64,000 nucleotides of DNA, from assembly GCA_963682085.1 (NCBI GenBank), contig OY821614.1, positions 1,178,001 to 1,242,000 on the forward strand. The letters run 5' to 3'. This DNA comes from Thiodubiliella sp900128405. GTDB taxonomy: Bacteria; Pseudomonadota; Gammaproteobacteria; PS1; Pseudothioglobaceae. The notes under the pieces are model-generated. The model saw nothing but the letters and a program-made list of their open reading frames with translations. It was not told where the DNA came from and did no database searches. The position numbers were made by a program, and so were the translations under genes. Below, piece by piece: positions 9,232 to 17,583 of this stretch (positions within the stretch are counted from its first letter, which is position 1; each line of letters opens with the position of its first letter).

Positions 9232-9391
9232 GAGACCTTTGCATAAATATGGATGATTAGCAAAATTCAATTTTACCCAATTAGCAATTTATTTAAACCT
9301 TGTTCTAACAAGACTAGAACTATATTTAAAAAAATACCAAGCGGATAAAAAGTAGACTCTTGATGATTATTCATATTTATACAAAGGCCTC
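9232..9391. mobile_element. MITE-like inverted-repeat element, copy 1 (160 bp)
   Basis: The ends are GAGACCTTTGCATAAATAT and its approximate complement ATATTTATACAAAGGCCTC. The interior is itself partly palindromic around a central hairpin and codes for nothing. TATA stands directly outside both ends (9228-9231 and 9392-9395), as expected of a 4-bp (or TA) target duplication. The end sequence resembles those of some IS5-type elements, so trans-mobilisation by such a transposase is a guess. Confidence 0.75.
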
Positions 9392-9397
9392 TATAAT
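9392..9397 (+). promoter_or_regulatory. -10 box for the gene at 9415
   Basis: TATAAT abuts the right end of the inverted-repeat element and lies 17 bp before the ATG, so the leader would be only about 11 nt. Any -35 region would fall inside the element. Confidence 0.4.
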
Positions 9398-9414
9398 GTG
9401 TAAAATATCTTCGT

Positions 9415-9819
9415 ATGTCAAACAAGCACTACACTTGCCCTTTTTCACATTTAATTTTAAGTGGCCGCTGTGGCTGTAAATTTTCCGCCAAAGACTGCAT
9501 TGCTGAAAAAGAATTTGGCACCTGCCTCAATGAATCCGCTTCCAACGACTGCCAATCGCTATATCAACAACTTAGAAATAATAGCAATTTTGCACTAAAA
9601 TCACATCATCAATCCAATCTATCAATCGGACAACAAGCAAAAATTAAAATGGGTGGCTTACTTGCCTTACAAGAAATCATTCAGCAATCTTCTACTGACA
9701 ACATTGATGATATTACTGCATTAGTTAATACAATTAAATATCAATATGGCAATTTTGAAAAACTGCCTTTTTCAAAACTGATGCCCAGAATTGCTAAGTT
9801 CAAGTTTAGAGTGCGTTAA
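9415..9819 (+). CDS. Unknown protein with N-terminal cysteine cluster
   Basis: The protein has 134 residues and I do not recognise it. Six Cys occur in the first 46 residues (CPFSH, GRCGCKF, KDCIAEKEFGTC, NDC), a density that suggests binding of a metal or an iron-sulfur cluster. The rest is a soluble, helix-rich region ending in basic residues (KFKFRVR). There is no signal peptide. The gene is flanked on both sides by the MITE-like family: a full copy upstream and a fragment just after its stop. Confidence 0.65.
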   Translation: MSNKHYTCPFSHLILSGRCGCKFSAKDCIAEKEFGTCLNESASNDCQSLYQQLRNNSNFALKSHHQSNLSIGQQAKIKMGGLLALQEIIQQSSTDNIDDITALVNTIKYQYGNFEKLPFSKLMPRIAKFKFRVR

Positions 9820-9820
9820 T

Positions 9821-9870
9821 CGTCTTTGTATGAATTTTGCTAATCATTCATATTTATACAACATTCTTTG
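9821..9870. repeat. Fragment of the MITE-like element
   Basis: The sequence GAATTTTGCTAATCATTC followed by ATATTTATACAA is the complement of the left end of the family. A short GTCTTTGTAT at its left may be the other terminus, so this looks like a collapsed copy. Confidence 0.5.
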
Positions 9871-9919
9871 TTAATAATAATTTTGAGGATTTACTCAATC
9901 AGTCTTAAAACAACGCATT

Positions 9920-10603
9920 CTAGATGCTGTCAAAATCCAATATTTGCTTTATTAATGGGATGGTAATGCTGGTTTTTCTTTGTAAGGATGCTTTGTCTAA
10001 TTGGTTAATAGCATTCAGTAAATCGCTCAAATCTCTTGAATAGTGCTTGAACAAATAAGGGTATATTTTGGTGTTAATACTGATGTTTTTGTCTGTCATT
10101 TTGCTTTGTAAAATGGCGATTTTTTGTTCATCAGTTAAGTTTTCAAGGGTGAAATTAACTGCCAAAGACAATCTAGTTTTTAGATCTTTCAATAGAGTTA
10201 ATTCTGTTGGTAAATTGTGTGCACTGATAATGAGTTTGGTTTGTGTGTGTTTGATTTGGTTGTATAAATCGAATAGCTCTTGTTGTTGTGCGTTACTTGC
10301 ATCTTCAATATTGTCAATGCATACCCAATCATTTTCAGACAATTGGGCGAGAAAATCTTTGGGTAATTCTTCTTTAATATCAACATAAACAGCACTAAGT
10401 TGTTTATCCATTGCTGCAAAGGTGCAGCCTTGTAAAAGGTGTGTTTTACCGCTGGATTTATTGCCAGAAATAACCATAACATTGGAATGATTATCATTAA
10501 ATAGCGTATTAATAAGGGTTACAATTTGGCTATTTTTAGCCCCAATAAAATTACTTAATCGCATTTTTGAATTGAGTAATACTGGCAAGCTGAGTTGCCT
10601 CAT
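9920..10603 (-). CDS. hda: DnaA regulatory inactivator Hda
   Basis: Hda binds the DNA-loaded sliding clamp and stimulates ATP hydrolysis by DnaA, preventing re-initiation of replication. The 227-residue protein begins MRQLSLPV, where QLSLPV is the hexapeptide that docks on the clamp. It then carries a DnaA-like AAA+ domain with Walker A GNKSSGKTH, Walker B VCIDNIED and a sensor region, but lacks DnaA's DNA-binding domain IV, as expected. It overlaps the pgsA stop by 4 bp. Confidence 0.92.
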   Translation of the reverse strand: MRQLSLPVLLNSKMRLSNFIGAKNSQIVTLINTLFNDNHSNVMVISGNKSSGKTHLLQGCTFAAMDKQLSAVYVDIKEELPKDFLAQLSENDWVCIDNIEDASNAQQQELFDLYNQIKHTQTKLIISAHNLPTELTLLKDLKTRLSLAVNFTLENLTDEQKIAILQSKMTDKNISINTKIYPYLFKHYSRDLSDLLNAINQLDKASLQRKTSITIPLIKQILDFDSI

Positions 10604-11166
10604 TTTTGCTTTTGTTTTTCTTGGAAAATGGCTGTTTCAGTCCAAATCCAAATATAATCAGCACCACTTAACATAGTTGAGGTAGCAACGATAATAAAAA
10701 GAATGGTCTCCCATTGAGACAATGCAGGATATAACTGCGTAATGACTAAAAATAACACCAATATGATTTGCAATGCAGTGTTAATTTTTGAGAGTTTAGA
10801 AGGGGCTAATAATATACTTTTAGATTGCCCATTACCCATAAAACTACCCACTGTGCCTGAGACAATCATCAGATCCCGTAAAAAAATCAATGCTAATAAC
10901 CACAGGGGCAATAAGTCAATCAGATAAAGCGTTATAAAACTACTGACCAATAATAATTTATCAGCGGCTGGATCAAGTATGGAACCCAATCTGGTTTGAA
11001 ATGAATAACGCTTAGCAATCCAACCATCTAGGGCATCGGTAATACCTGCAATAAAAAACAATAACAGTGCCCAAGAGAACTGGTGATTTAACAAAAATAA
11101 AACTACAGGCACTGTTAAAATAATGCGTAAAATTGACAACGCGTTTGGAATGGATGAAAAGCTCAT
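10600..11166 (-). CDS. pgsA: CDP-diacylglycerol-glycerol-3-phosphate 3-phosphatidyltransferase
   Basis: PgsA makes phosphatidylglycerol phosphate, the committed step to phosphatidylglycerol and cardiolipin, in the inner membrane. The 188-residue protein has several membrane helices and the CDP-alcohol phosphotransferase signature D-ALDG-x11-G-xxx-D-xxx-D (from ALDGWIAKRY to GSILDPAADK, near residues 43-67). It starts the pgsA-hda pair and is divergent from purM, with 44 bp between the start codons. Confidence 0.92.
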   Translation of the reverse strand: MSFSSIPNALSILRIILTVPVVLFLLNHQFSWALLLFFIAGITDALDGWIAKRYSFQTRLGSILDPAADKLLLVSSFITLYLIDLLPLWLLALIFLRDLMIVSGTVGSFMGNGQSKSILLAPSKLSKINTALQIILVLFLVITQLYPALSQWETILFIIVATSTMLSGADYIWIWTETAIFQEKQKQK

Positions 11167-11210
11167 TTTTAGACGATAAAAAAATAAATTAATTATACGG
11201 AAAAAAACCT

Positions 11211-12212
11211 ATGTCGTCATTAACTTACCAAGATGCTGGTGTTGATATTAACAAAGGCAATGATTTAATTGAAAAAATTAAACCCATTGCTAAATCTACT
11301 GCCAGAAAAGGTGTGCTAGCGGGATTAGGGGGCTTTGGCGCTATGTTTGAATTGCCAATGAACAAATACAAAAACCCTGTGCTAATCTCAGGTACTGATG
11401 GTGTTGGCACTAAACTTAAAGTTGCTGAAATGCTTAACAAACACGATACCATTGGTATTGATTTGGTGGCAATGTGTGTAAATGATTTAATCGTCCAAGG
11501 TGCAGAACCGTTATTCTTTTTAGACTACTATGCCACTGGAAAATTAAATACTGATATTGCAGTTTCTGTGATTTCGGGCATTGGAGAAGGTTGTAAGCAA
11601 TCGGGTTGTGCATTGATTGGTGGAGAAACTGCTGAAATGCCTGGTATGTATGCAGGTGAAGATTACGATTTGGCAGGTTTTTGTGTTGGTATTGCTGATA
11701 AGGAAAATGTAATCGATGGCAGTAAGGTCAAGCAAGGAGATCATATTATTGCGCTTGGCTCATCAGGTCCACATTCTAATGGCTACTCATTGATTCGCAA
11801 AGTATTAGAGCAATCTAAACCGACTGAAATGCAACTACAACAATTAATTGAGCCAACAAAAATTTATGTAAAGTCTGTTTTATCCTTACTTGAAAAACAC
11901 TCAATTCACGCTATTTCGCATATTACAGGCGGAGGGCTATTGGAGAATATTCCTAGAGTGTTGCCAAGTAATTTAGCGGCAAAATTAGACAACACTTCAT
12001 GGCAGTTACCAGATATTTTCCAATTTTTACAGGACAGTGGCAACATTGAGATAACGGAAATGTATCGGGTCTTCAATTGTGGTGTTGGCATGGTATTAAT
12101 ATTGGATGCCGATGCAAGTGCCGATGCCATTAAACACCTAAAGACACAAGGTGAAAACGCATGGTTAATCGGAAAAATCGTTAAAAATGATGGCGAACAA
12201 GTTATCATCTAG
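11211..12212 (+). CDS. purM: Phosphoribosylformylglycinamidine cyclo-ligase (AIR synthetase)
   Basis: PurM closes the imidazole ring of purines, converting FGAM to AIR with ATP. The 333-residue protein contains the GFGAMFELP loop, the SGTDGVGTKLKVA motif, MCVNDLIVQGAEPLFFLDYYATG and GGETAEMPGMY, all standard for the family. It overlaps purN by 26 bp, the classical purM-purN arrangement. Confidence 0.97.
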   Translation: MSSLTYQDAGVDINKGNDLIEKIKPIAKSTARKGVLAGLGGFGAMFELPMNKYKNPVLISGTDGVGTKLKVAEMLNKHDTIGIDLVAMCVNDLIVQGAEPLFFLDYYATGKLNTDIAVSVISGIGEGCKQSGCALIGGETAEMPGMYAGEDYDLAGFCVGIADKENVIDGSKVKQGDHIIALGSSGPHSNGYSLIRKVLEQSKPTEMQLQQLIEPTKIYVKSVLSLLEKHSIHAISHITGGGLLENIPRVLPSNLAAKLDNTSWQLPDIFQFLQDSGNIEITEMYRVFNCGVGMVLILDADASADAIKHLKTQGENAWLIGKIVKNDGEQVII

Positions 12213-12765
12213 CGTTGTTGTGTTGATTTCGGGTTCAGGCTCAAATCTACAATCTATTATTGATAATGCCGATAATATTGGTATTAAAATCCAATCTGTT
12301 ATTAGCAATAAAGCCGATGCATTTGGTTTAAAGCGTGCAAAAAAAGCAGGTATTGCCACTCAAGTTATCAACCACACTCAATTTGCAACTCGTGAGGCAT
12401 TTGACCAAGCCTTAATACAATACATCAATACGCTTAACCCAAAACTGGTGATACTGGCAGGCTTTATGCGTATCTTATCAGCAGATTTTATTAATGTCTT
12501 TGCGGGTAAAATCCTAAATATTCACCCTGCACTCTTGCCAAAATTCAAAGGGCTGAATACGCATCAGCGTGCCATTGATGCTAATGAAGAGTTTGCAGGT
12601 GCCACTGTGCATTTTGTTACTAACGAATTAGATTCTGGTGCAATAATCTTACAAAAATCGGTGGCTATTGAGTCAAACGATACCGCAAAAAGTTTAGCGG
12701 CTAAAGTTTTGGAGCAAGAACATATTCTTTACCCAATGGCCATTAAAAAAGTTCTACAAAAATAA
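12187..12765 (+). CDS. purN: Phosphoribosylglycinamide formyltransferase
   Basis: PurN transfers a formyl group from 10-formyl-tetrahydrofolate to GAR in purine synthesis. The 192-residue protein has the phosphate-binding VLISGSGSNLQSI loop. The catalytic Asn and His lie in ILNIHPALLPKFKG and the catalytic Asp in ELDSGAII. Two adjacent ATG codons (12187 and 12190) could start it. Translation is probably coupled to purM. Confidence 0.96.
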   Translation: MMANKLSSSVVVLISGSGSNLQSIIDNADNIGIKIQSVISNKADAFGLKRAKKAGIATQVINHTQFATREAFDQALIQYINTLNPKLVILAGFMRILSADFINVFAGKILNIHPALLPKFKGLNTHQRAIDANEEFAGATVHFVTNELDSGAIILQKSVAIESNDTAKSLAAKVLEQEHILYPMAIKKVLQK

Positions 12766-12895
12766 AATTTAAAAATTTTTACCTTTATTTCCAATATTTA
12801 CTTGAATATATATTAATTTTTAAGCCTTCTCTTTATAAAAAATATTAAAAAAAAGGCGTAGATTTACAGAAACGAGATATGCGTTAAAAAGGCAT

Positions 12896-12919
12896 AATAA
12901 AGGGGTTTTCCTCTTTATT
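12896..12919. terminator. Hairpin after purN (weak terminator)
   Basis: AATAAAGGGG, loop TTTT, CCTCTTTATT gives a 10-bp stem with one wobble pair, but no T-run follows on the plus strand. It may end the purMN transcript weakly. The rest of the 257-bp gap is AT-rich. Confidence 0.35.
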
Positions 12920-12928
12920 ACGGTGCAA

Positions 12929-12966
12929 TAGACTTTTGATAGTTATCTATATTTACCTACAAAAAC
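12929..12966. repeat. Degenerate right end of the MITE-like element
   Basis: The stretch AGACTTTTGAT-AG-TTATCTATATTTA matches the right-hand part of copy 1 with scattered changes. It lies just upstream of the promoter of the small gene at 13023. Confidence 0.35.
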
Positions 12967-12987
12967 CGCAAAAAGTTTAAAAACGGG

Positions 12988-13018
12988 TATAATACTGCAC
13001 TTTATTTTACCGAGGGAG
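12988..13018 (+). promoter_or_regulatory. -10 box and ribosome binding site of the 13023 gene
   Basis: TATAAT lies at 12988-12993 and a strong Shine-Dalgarno sequence GAGGGAG at 13012-13018, four bases before the ATG. No clear -35 box. Confidence 0.5.
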
Positions 13019-13022
13019 TTTC

Positions 13023-13241
13023 ATGAATTTTTTTGAACTAGAAACTAAAAACGATACCATTTGGATTAGCACAAGCAAAGTGATTAGTATTCGAGTGTGT
13101 TATATTGATGAGGAAGAGCAAGAGGCTCGCGTTTGTTTTGAACTTGATGGTGGAAAATACAAATCACTTTCTTCTGCAACACTTTCGTTGGAAGAATGCG
13201 ATGACTTAGTTAATAAGTTCTTAGCAGTTTCTGAAAAATAA
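13023..13241 (+). CDS. Small unknown protein (72 aa)
   Basis: I do not recognise this protein. It starts MNFFELETKNDTIWISTS, has alternating hydrophobic residues suggesting a beta-rich N-terminal part, an acidic middle (DEEEQEA) and a C-terminal helix (LEECDDLVNKFL). It has no signal or membrane segment. A good ribosome binding site, a -10 box and a terminator after its stop support a real one-gene unit. Confidence 0.7.
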   Translation: MNFFELETKNDTIWISTSKVISIRVCYIDEEEQEARVCFELDGGKYKSLSSATLSLEECDDLVNKFLAVSEK

Positions 13242-13279
13242 ACTCAAATCTGGATTTACAAAACGCCCCTTCTCTGCCG

Positions 13280-13317
13280 TTTCCCCTCAAATAGTTATTA
13301 AAACATTTGAGGGGAAA
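13280..13317. terminator. Bidirectional terminator hairpin
   Basis: A perfect 13-bp stem (TTTCCCCTCAAAT and ATTTGAGGGGAAA) with a 12-nt loop sits between the convergent ends of the 13023 gene and uvrA. Confidence 0.75.
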
Positions 13318-13337
13318 TAAGCACTGAATTATTTGGT

Positions 13338-16166
13338 TTATTTTTGAGGATATAAGATAGTTTTTAAATATTGCCCTGTATAAGACCCTTTAACCTTTGT
13401 TACCGCCTCAGGTGTGCCAATAGCAACAATATTACCACCTTTATCGCCACCTTCAGGACCCAAATCAACGATCCAATCAGCAGTTTTAATAACATCAAGA
13501 TTATGCTCAATAATAACAATGGTGTTTTTACGATCACGCAAACGAGTAATCACGGATAGTAGTTGTTTGATATCGTGAAAGTGCAAACCTGTAGTTGGTT
13601 CGTCAAGAATATAGAGCGTTTGCCCTGTATCAGGCTTTGACAATTCTTTGGCAAGTTTAATGCGTTGTGCCTCACCGCCAGATAAGGTTGTGGCATTTTG
13701 CCCTAGGGTAATATAAGACAAACCAACATCCATTAATGTTTGTAATTTTTGTTTGATTTTTGGAATGGGTTCAAAGAACAAAACAGCTGTTTCAACTGTC
13801 ATATCTAATACTTGTGCAATGGTTTTACCTTTATAAAAAATTTCCAAAGTTTCTCGGTTGTAGCGGTCGCCATTACAAACATCACAAGGCACATAAATAT
13901 CTGCCAAAAAATGCATTTCCACTTTAATTAAGCCATCACCTTTACAGGCTTCGCAACGCCCTCCTTTGACATTAAAACTAAAACGCCCTGCTTTATAACC
14001 TCGTAAACGCGCCTCTAATGTCTGTGAAAACAAATCTCGAATCAAAGAAAACACACCTGTATAAGTCGCAGGATTTGAGCGTGGTGTGCGTCCAATCGGG
14101 CTTTGGTCAATATTCACTACTTTATCAAAATAATCCAAACCCGTTATAGAGTCATACGGCGATGGTGTCGCTTGTGCGCGATTAAGGTGTTTGGCAGCCA
14201 ATGAATACAAAGTATCGTTAATCAAGGTGGACTTTCCAGAACCAGAAACACCTGTAATACAAGTTAGTACACCGACAGGAATAGATAAATCCACTTGGTT
14301 AAGATTATTGCCCGTTGCGCCTTTAATGTGCAACCAGTTTTTTGCTTTTTTGCGTTTTTTTGGGATGTCAATACTTTGACGACCGCTGATATAATCTCCA
14401 GTAATAGAGTTAAGGTTGTTACTAATTTGTTGTGGCGTACCCATGGCAATAATCTCGCCACCATGTGCACCTGCACCGGGACCAATATCAACCACAAAAT
14501 CCGCTTGTTTAATGGCATCCTCATCATGCTCAACCACAATAACTGTATTACCAATATCCCGTAAGTAAGTCAAAGTGTTGAGCAATTTTTGATTGTCTCG
14601 CTGGTGCAATCCAATAGACGGCTCATCTAACACATACAACACACCCATCAATCCAGCACCAATCTGACTAGCAAGGCGAATTCGTTGTGCTTCACCACCT
14701 GATAATGTGCCAGAACGACGCTCCAAACTTAAATACTCCAACCCAACATTTAGTAAAAACTCTAAACGCTGAACAATCTCTTTAAGGATTTTTTCAGCAA
14801 TTTCACCTCGCACACCTTCAAGTTTTAAATTCTTAAAAAAATCATGTGCACTGGCGATAGAAAGTTTGCTAATGTCGGGCAAATTGTATGCTTCAATAAA
14901 AACATTTCTAGCCGACTCATTTAATCGACCACCACCACAACTGGTGCAATTTTTACTCACTACATAGCGAGAAAGTTCTTCACGCACTGAGCGGATTTCA
15001 CTTTCCTTATAACGACGCATCATTCTAGGGACAATACCTTCAAAAGGTTTGGCTTTGTTTGACCAGCCTTTGCGTCCTTTAATTTTTGAAAAATCAATGA
15101 CATCTTTACCACTCCCATGTAGCACAATTTTTTTATGCATCTCGCTCAACTTTTTATAAGGCGTGTCAACACTAAAGCCATAATGTTGTCCGACCAAAAG
15201 TAAAATTTGATAAAAATAAGCATTAGAATCTCCCCAGCCATAAATCGCCCCTTCACTCAGGCTGATATTCGGATTACTAACCACTTTACCTTCATCAAAA
15301 ATATCTTTAATACCCAAGCCATCACAACTTTGACAAGCACCAACGGGGTTATTAAATGAGAATAACCTCGGTTCAAGTTCAGTTAAAGAATAACCACATT
15401 TTGTGCAAGAAAACTTGGCTGAAAATACCAATTCTTCTTGAGTTGAATCTGCATCTAGCGAAGCAATACGCACCAAACCAGCACTCAAATTCAATGCAGT
15501 TTCTAGGGACTCTGATAAACGCGAAGCAATATCTTCTCGCACTTTTAAACGGTCAACAACAATCTCAATGGTGTGGTGAATTTTGCCATCGAGTTCATCC
15601 ATATTGTCTAAATAAATCACTTCGCCATCAATTCTAGCACGCAAAAATCCTTGATGAGAAAGTTCTTCTAACATCTTAATGTGGCTACCTTTACGATTTT
15701 GCACTACAGGTGCTAATATCATAATTTTTCTGCCTTCTGGCAAACCAACAATACTGTCCACCATTTGTGAAATGGTTTGCGAGACTAAATCAACACCATG
15801 CTTCGGGCATTTTGGTAAGCCAACACGGGCAAATAACAACCTTAAATAATCATAAATTTCAGTAATAGTGCCAACAGTTGAACGAGGATTGTGAGAGGTG
15901 GCCTTTTGCTCAATTGAAATAGCAGGCGATAAGCCCTCAATATGATCCACATCAGGTTTTTCCATCAACGATAAAAATTGTCGTGCGTATGCTGATAGCG
16001 ACTCAACGTAACGACGCTGCCCTTCTGCATAGATGGTATCAAATGCAAGTGATGACTTACCTGAACCAGACAAGCCAGTAATCACCACCAATTTATTGCG
16101 AGGAATATCAATATCAATATTTTTTAGATTGTGAACTCTAGCGCCACGAATACTAATTTTATCCAT
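13338..16166 (-). CDS. uvrA: UvrABC excinuclease subunit A
   Basis: UvrA is the ATP-dependent damage sensor of nucleotide excision repair; it loads UvrB on lesions. The 942-residue protein has two ABC ATPase modules, with Walker A GLSGSGKSSLA near residue 31 and GVSGSGKSTLIND near 640. Each carries a signature LSGGEAQRIRLA or LSGGEAQRIKLA. Zinc fingers are CTKCGYS with CQSC and CEACKGDG with CDVC. Length equals the E. coli protein. It is divergent from pyrH. Confidence 0.98.
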   Translation of the reverse strand: MDKISIRGARVHNLKNIDIDIPRNKLVVITGLSGSGKSSLAFDTIYAEGQRRYVESLSAYARQFLSLMEKPDVDHIEGLSPAISIEQKATSHNPRSTVGTITEIYDYLRLLFARVGLPKCPKHGVDLVSQTISQMVDSIVGLPEGRKIMILAPVVQNRKGSHIKMLEELSHQGFLRARIDGEVIYLDNMDELDGKIHHTIEIVVDRLKVREDIASRLSESLETALNLSAGLVRIASLDADSTQEELVFSAKFSCTKCGYSLTELEPRLFSFNNPVGACQSCDGLGIKDIFDEGKVVSNPNISLSEGAIYGWGDSNAYFYQILLLVGQHYGFSVDTPYKKLSEMHKKIVLHGSGKDVIDFSKIKGRKGWSNKAKPFEGIVPRMMRRYKESEIRSVREELSRYVVSKNCTSCGGGRLNESARNVFIEAYNLPDISKLSIASAHDFFKNLKLEGVRGEIAEKILKEIVQRLEFLLNVGLEYLSLERRSGTLSGGEAQRIRLASQIGAGLMGVLYVLDEPSIGLHQRDNQKLLNTLTYLRDIGNTVIVVEHDEDAIKQADFVVDIGPGAGAHGGEIIAMGTPQQISNNLNSITGDYISGRQSIDIPKKRKKAKNWLHIKGATGNNLNQVDLSIPVGVLTCITGVSGSGKSTLINDTLYSLAAKHLNRAQATPSPYDSITGLDYFDKVVNIDQSPIGRTPRSNPATYTGVFSLIRDLFSQTLEARLRGYKAGRFSFNVKGGRCEACKGDGLIKVEMHFLADIYVPCDVCNGDRYNRETLEIFYKGKTIAQVLDMTVETAVLFFEPIPKIKQKLQTLMDVGLSYITLGQNATTLSGGEAQRIKLAKELSKPDTGQTLYILDEPTTGLHFHDIKQLLSVITRLRDRKNTIVIIEHNLDVIKTADWIVDLGPEGGDKGGNIVAIGTPEAVTKVKGSYTGQYLKTILYPQK

Positions 16167-16248
16167 AGTAAAATTATGTCAGACAAAGGATTAATTATAA
16201 CGCTCATACACGGTAAAATTACAACTTTTTTATCAACATAACAACAAT

Positions 16249-16962
16249 ATGAATAAGTATAAGCGTATTCTCTTAAAACTAAGCGGCGAAGCACTTGCTC
16301 AAGGCGATAATACACTAGACCCAGAAACACTTAATAAAGTGGTTAATATTATCAAATCTGCACTTGAGCAAAAAGTGGAAGTGGGTATTGTTGTTGGTGG
16401 TGGCAATATTTTTAGAGGTGCAGCACTTGCACAAGTGGGAATGAATCGTGTTACTGGCGACCATATGGGAATGCTGGCAACTGTGATTAACGCTTTGGCA
16501 ATTGGTGATGCGTGCAGACGCGCCAATATTGAGGCACTGGTTATGTCAGGTTTTCCAATCGGTGGTGGCGTTTGCGACCCCGTTGATCATAATAAAGCCA
16601 AACAAGCATTAAGTGCAGGTAAAGTGGTGATTTTCTCAGCAGGCACAGGTTCTCCATGTTTTACCACTGATACAGGTGCAGTATTACGAGGTATTGAGAT
16701 TGAGGCTGATGTTGTGTTTAAAGCCACTAAAGTGGATGGCGTTTACACAGATGACCCAGTGAAAAACCCTGATGCCACACGCTATGAAACACTGAGTTTT
16801 AATGAAGCAATTGAGAAAAATCTACAAATTATGGACACGGCAGCTTTTGCCTTATGTCGTGAACATGGCTTAGACATTTGTGTATTTAGTATGCTAGAAA
16901 ATACCAACACACTGTCTGATATTTTAAACGGCAAGCCTGCTGGCACAATTATAGGAAACTGA
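16249..16962 (+). CDS. pyrH: UMP kinase
   Basis: PyrH phosphorylates UMP to UDP. It belongs to the amino-acid kinase family (hexameric, GTP-activated, UTP-inhibited in bacteria) and has 237 residues. Visible are KRILLKLSGEAL, GIVVGGGNIFRG, DHMGMLATVINALA and KVDGVYTDDPVKNPDA. It is followed 2 bp later by frr, the usual pyrH-frr pair. The tsf and rpsB genes normally upstream are replaced here by the divergent uvrA. Confidence 0.97.
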   Translation: MNKYKRILLKLSGEALAQGDNTLDPETLNKVVNIIKSALEQKVEVGIVVGGGNIFRGAALAQVGMNRVTGDHMGMLATVINALAIGDACRRANIEALVMSGFPIGGGVCDPVDHNKAKQALSAGKVVIFSAGTGSPCFTTDTGAVLRGIEIEADVVFKATKVDGVYTDDPVKNPDATRYETLSFNEAIEKNLQIMDTAAFALCREHGLDICVFSMLENTNTLSDILNGKPAGTIIGN

Positions 16963-16964
16963 TT

Positions 16965-17522
16965 ATGTTAAACGAAATCCAACAAGATGCTAATGAGCGT
17001 ATGAATAAAAGCATCACTGCATTAGAAAACAACTTTAGTAAAATTAGAGCAGGTCGAGCACACCCTTCCCTGCTTGAACAAATTCAGGTTGATTACTACG
17101 GTTCAATGGTGCCTATTTCACAAGTTGCTAATATTAGTGCAGAGGATTCACGCACACTAAAAGTATCGCCTTGGGAAAAAGAGATGGTTGCCGTGGTTGA
17201 AAAAGCCATTATGACTTCAGATCTTGGACTTAATCCACAAACCATGGGACAAGTGATGCGTATTCCATTACCGCCACTCACAGAAGAGCGTCGTCGTGAA
17301 TTGATACGCGTGGTTAAAGATGAGGCCGAGCAGGCCAAAGTTGCTGTGCGTAATATTCGTCGTGATGCCAACTCTGATTTTAAAGAATTGTTAAAAGATA
17401 AAGAGGTGTCAGAAGATGATGCACGAAAGGCAGAAGAAAATGTGCAAAAAATGACAGACACACACATTAAGTCTATTGATGATAAATTAAATGAAAAGGA
17501 AAATTCACTGCTTGAAATTTAA
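16965..17522 (+). CDS. frr: Ribosome recycling factor
   Basis: RRF splits post-termination ribosomes together with EF-G. The 185-residue protein shows the standard three-helix-bundle sequence, including KIRAGRAHPSLLEQI, VDYYGSMVPISQVANI and PPLTEERRRELIRVVK. It directly follows pyrH and is closed by a strong terminator. Confidence 0.98.
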   Translation: MLNEIQQDANERMNKSITALENNFSKIRAGRAHPSLLEQIQVDYYGSMVPISQVANISAEDSRTLKVSPWEKEMVAVVEKAIMTSDLGLNPQTMGQVMRIPLPPLTEERRRELIRVVKDEAEQAKVAVRNIRRDANSDFKELLKDKEVSEDDARKAEENVQKMTDTHIKSIDDKLNEKENSLLEI

Positions 17523-17535
17523 AGAATGTTTCAAA

Positions 17536-17569
17536 CAATAAAAAGCCCGCATTTGCGGGCTTTTTATTG
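17536..17569. terminator. Strong rho-independent terminator after frr
   Basis: A perfect 15-bp stem CAATAAAAAGCCCGC / GCGGGCTTTTTATTG with an ATTT loop and built-in T-run. It can also serve the convergent gene at 17584. Confidence 0.85.
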
Positions 17570-17583
17570 TTTATGAAAAGGTA

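Noticed and set aside
9192..9263. Upstream extension of cysG by 24 codons
   Set aside because: The extra codons include the end of an inverted-repeat element and are absent from the family's N-terminus. The Met at 9191 is preferred.
10198..10497. Second minus-strand frame inside hda (99 codons)
   Set aside because: It is an overlapping frame of a clear Hda gene, with no motif or ribosome site.
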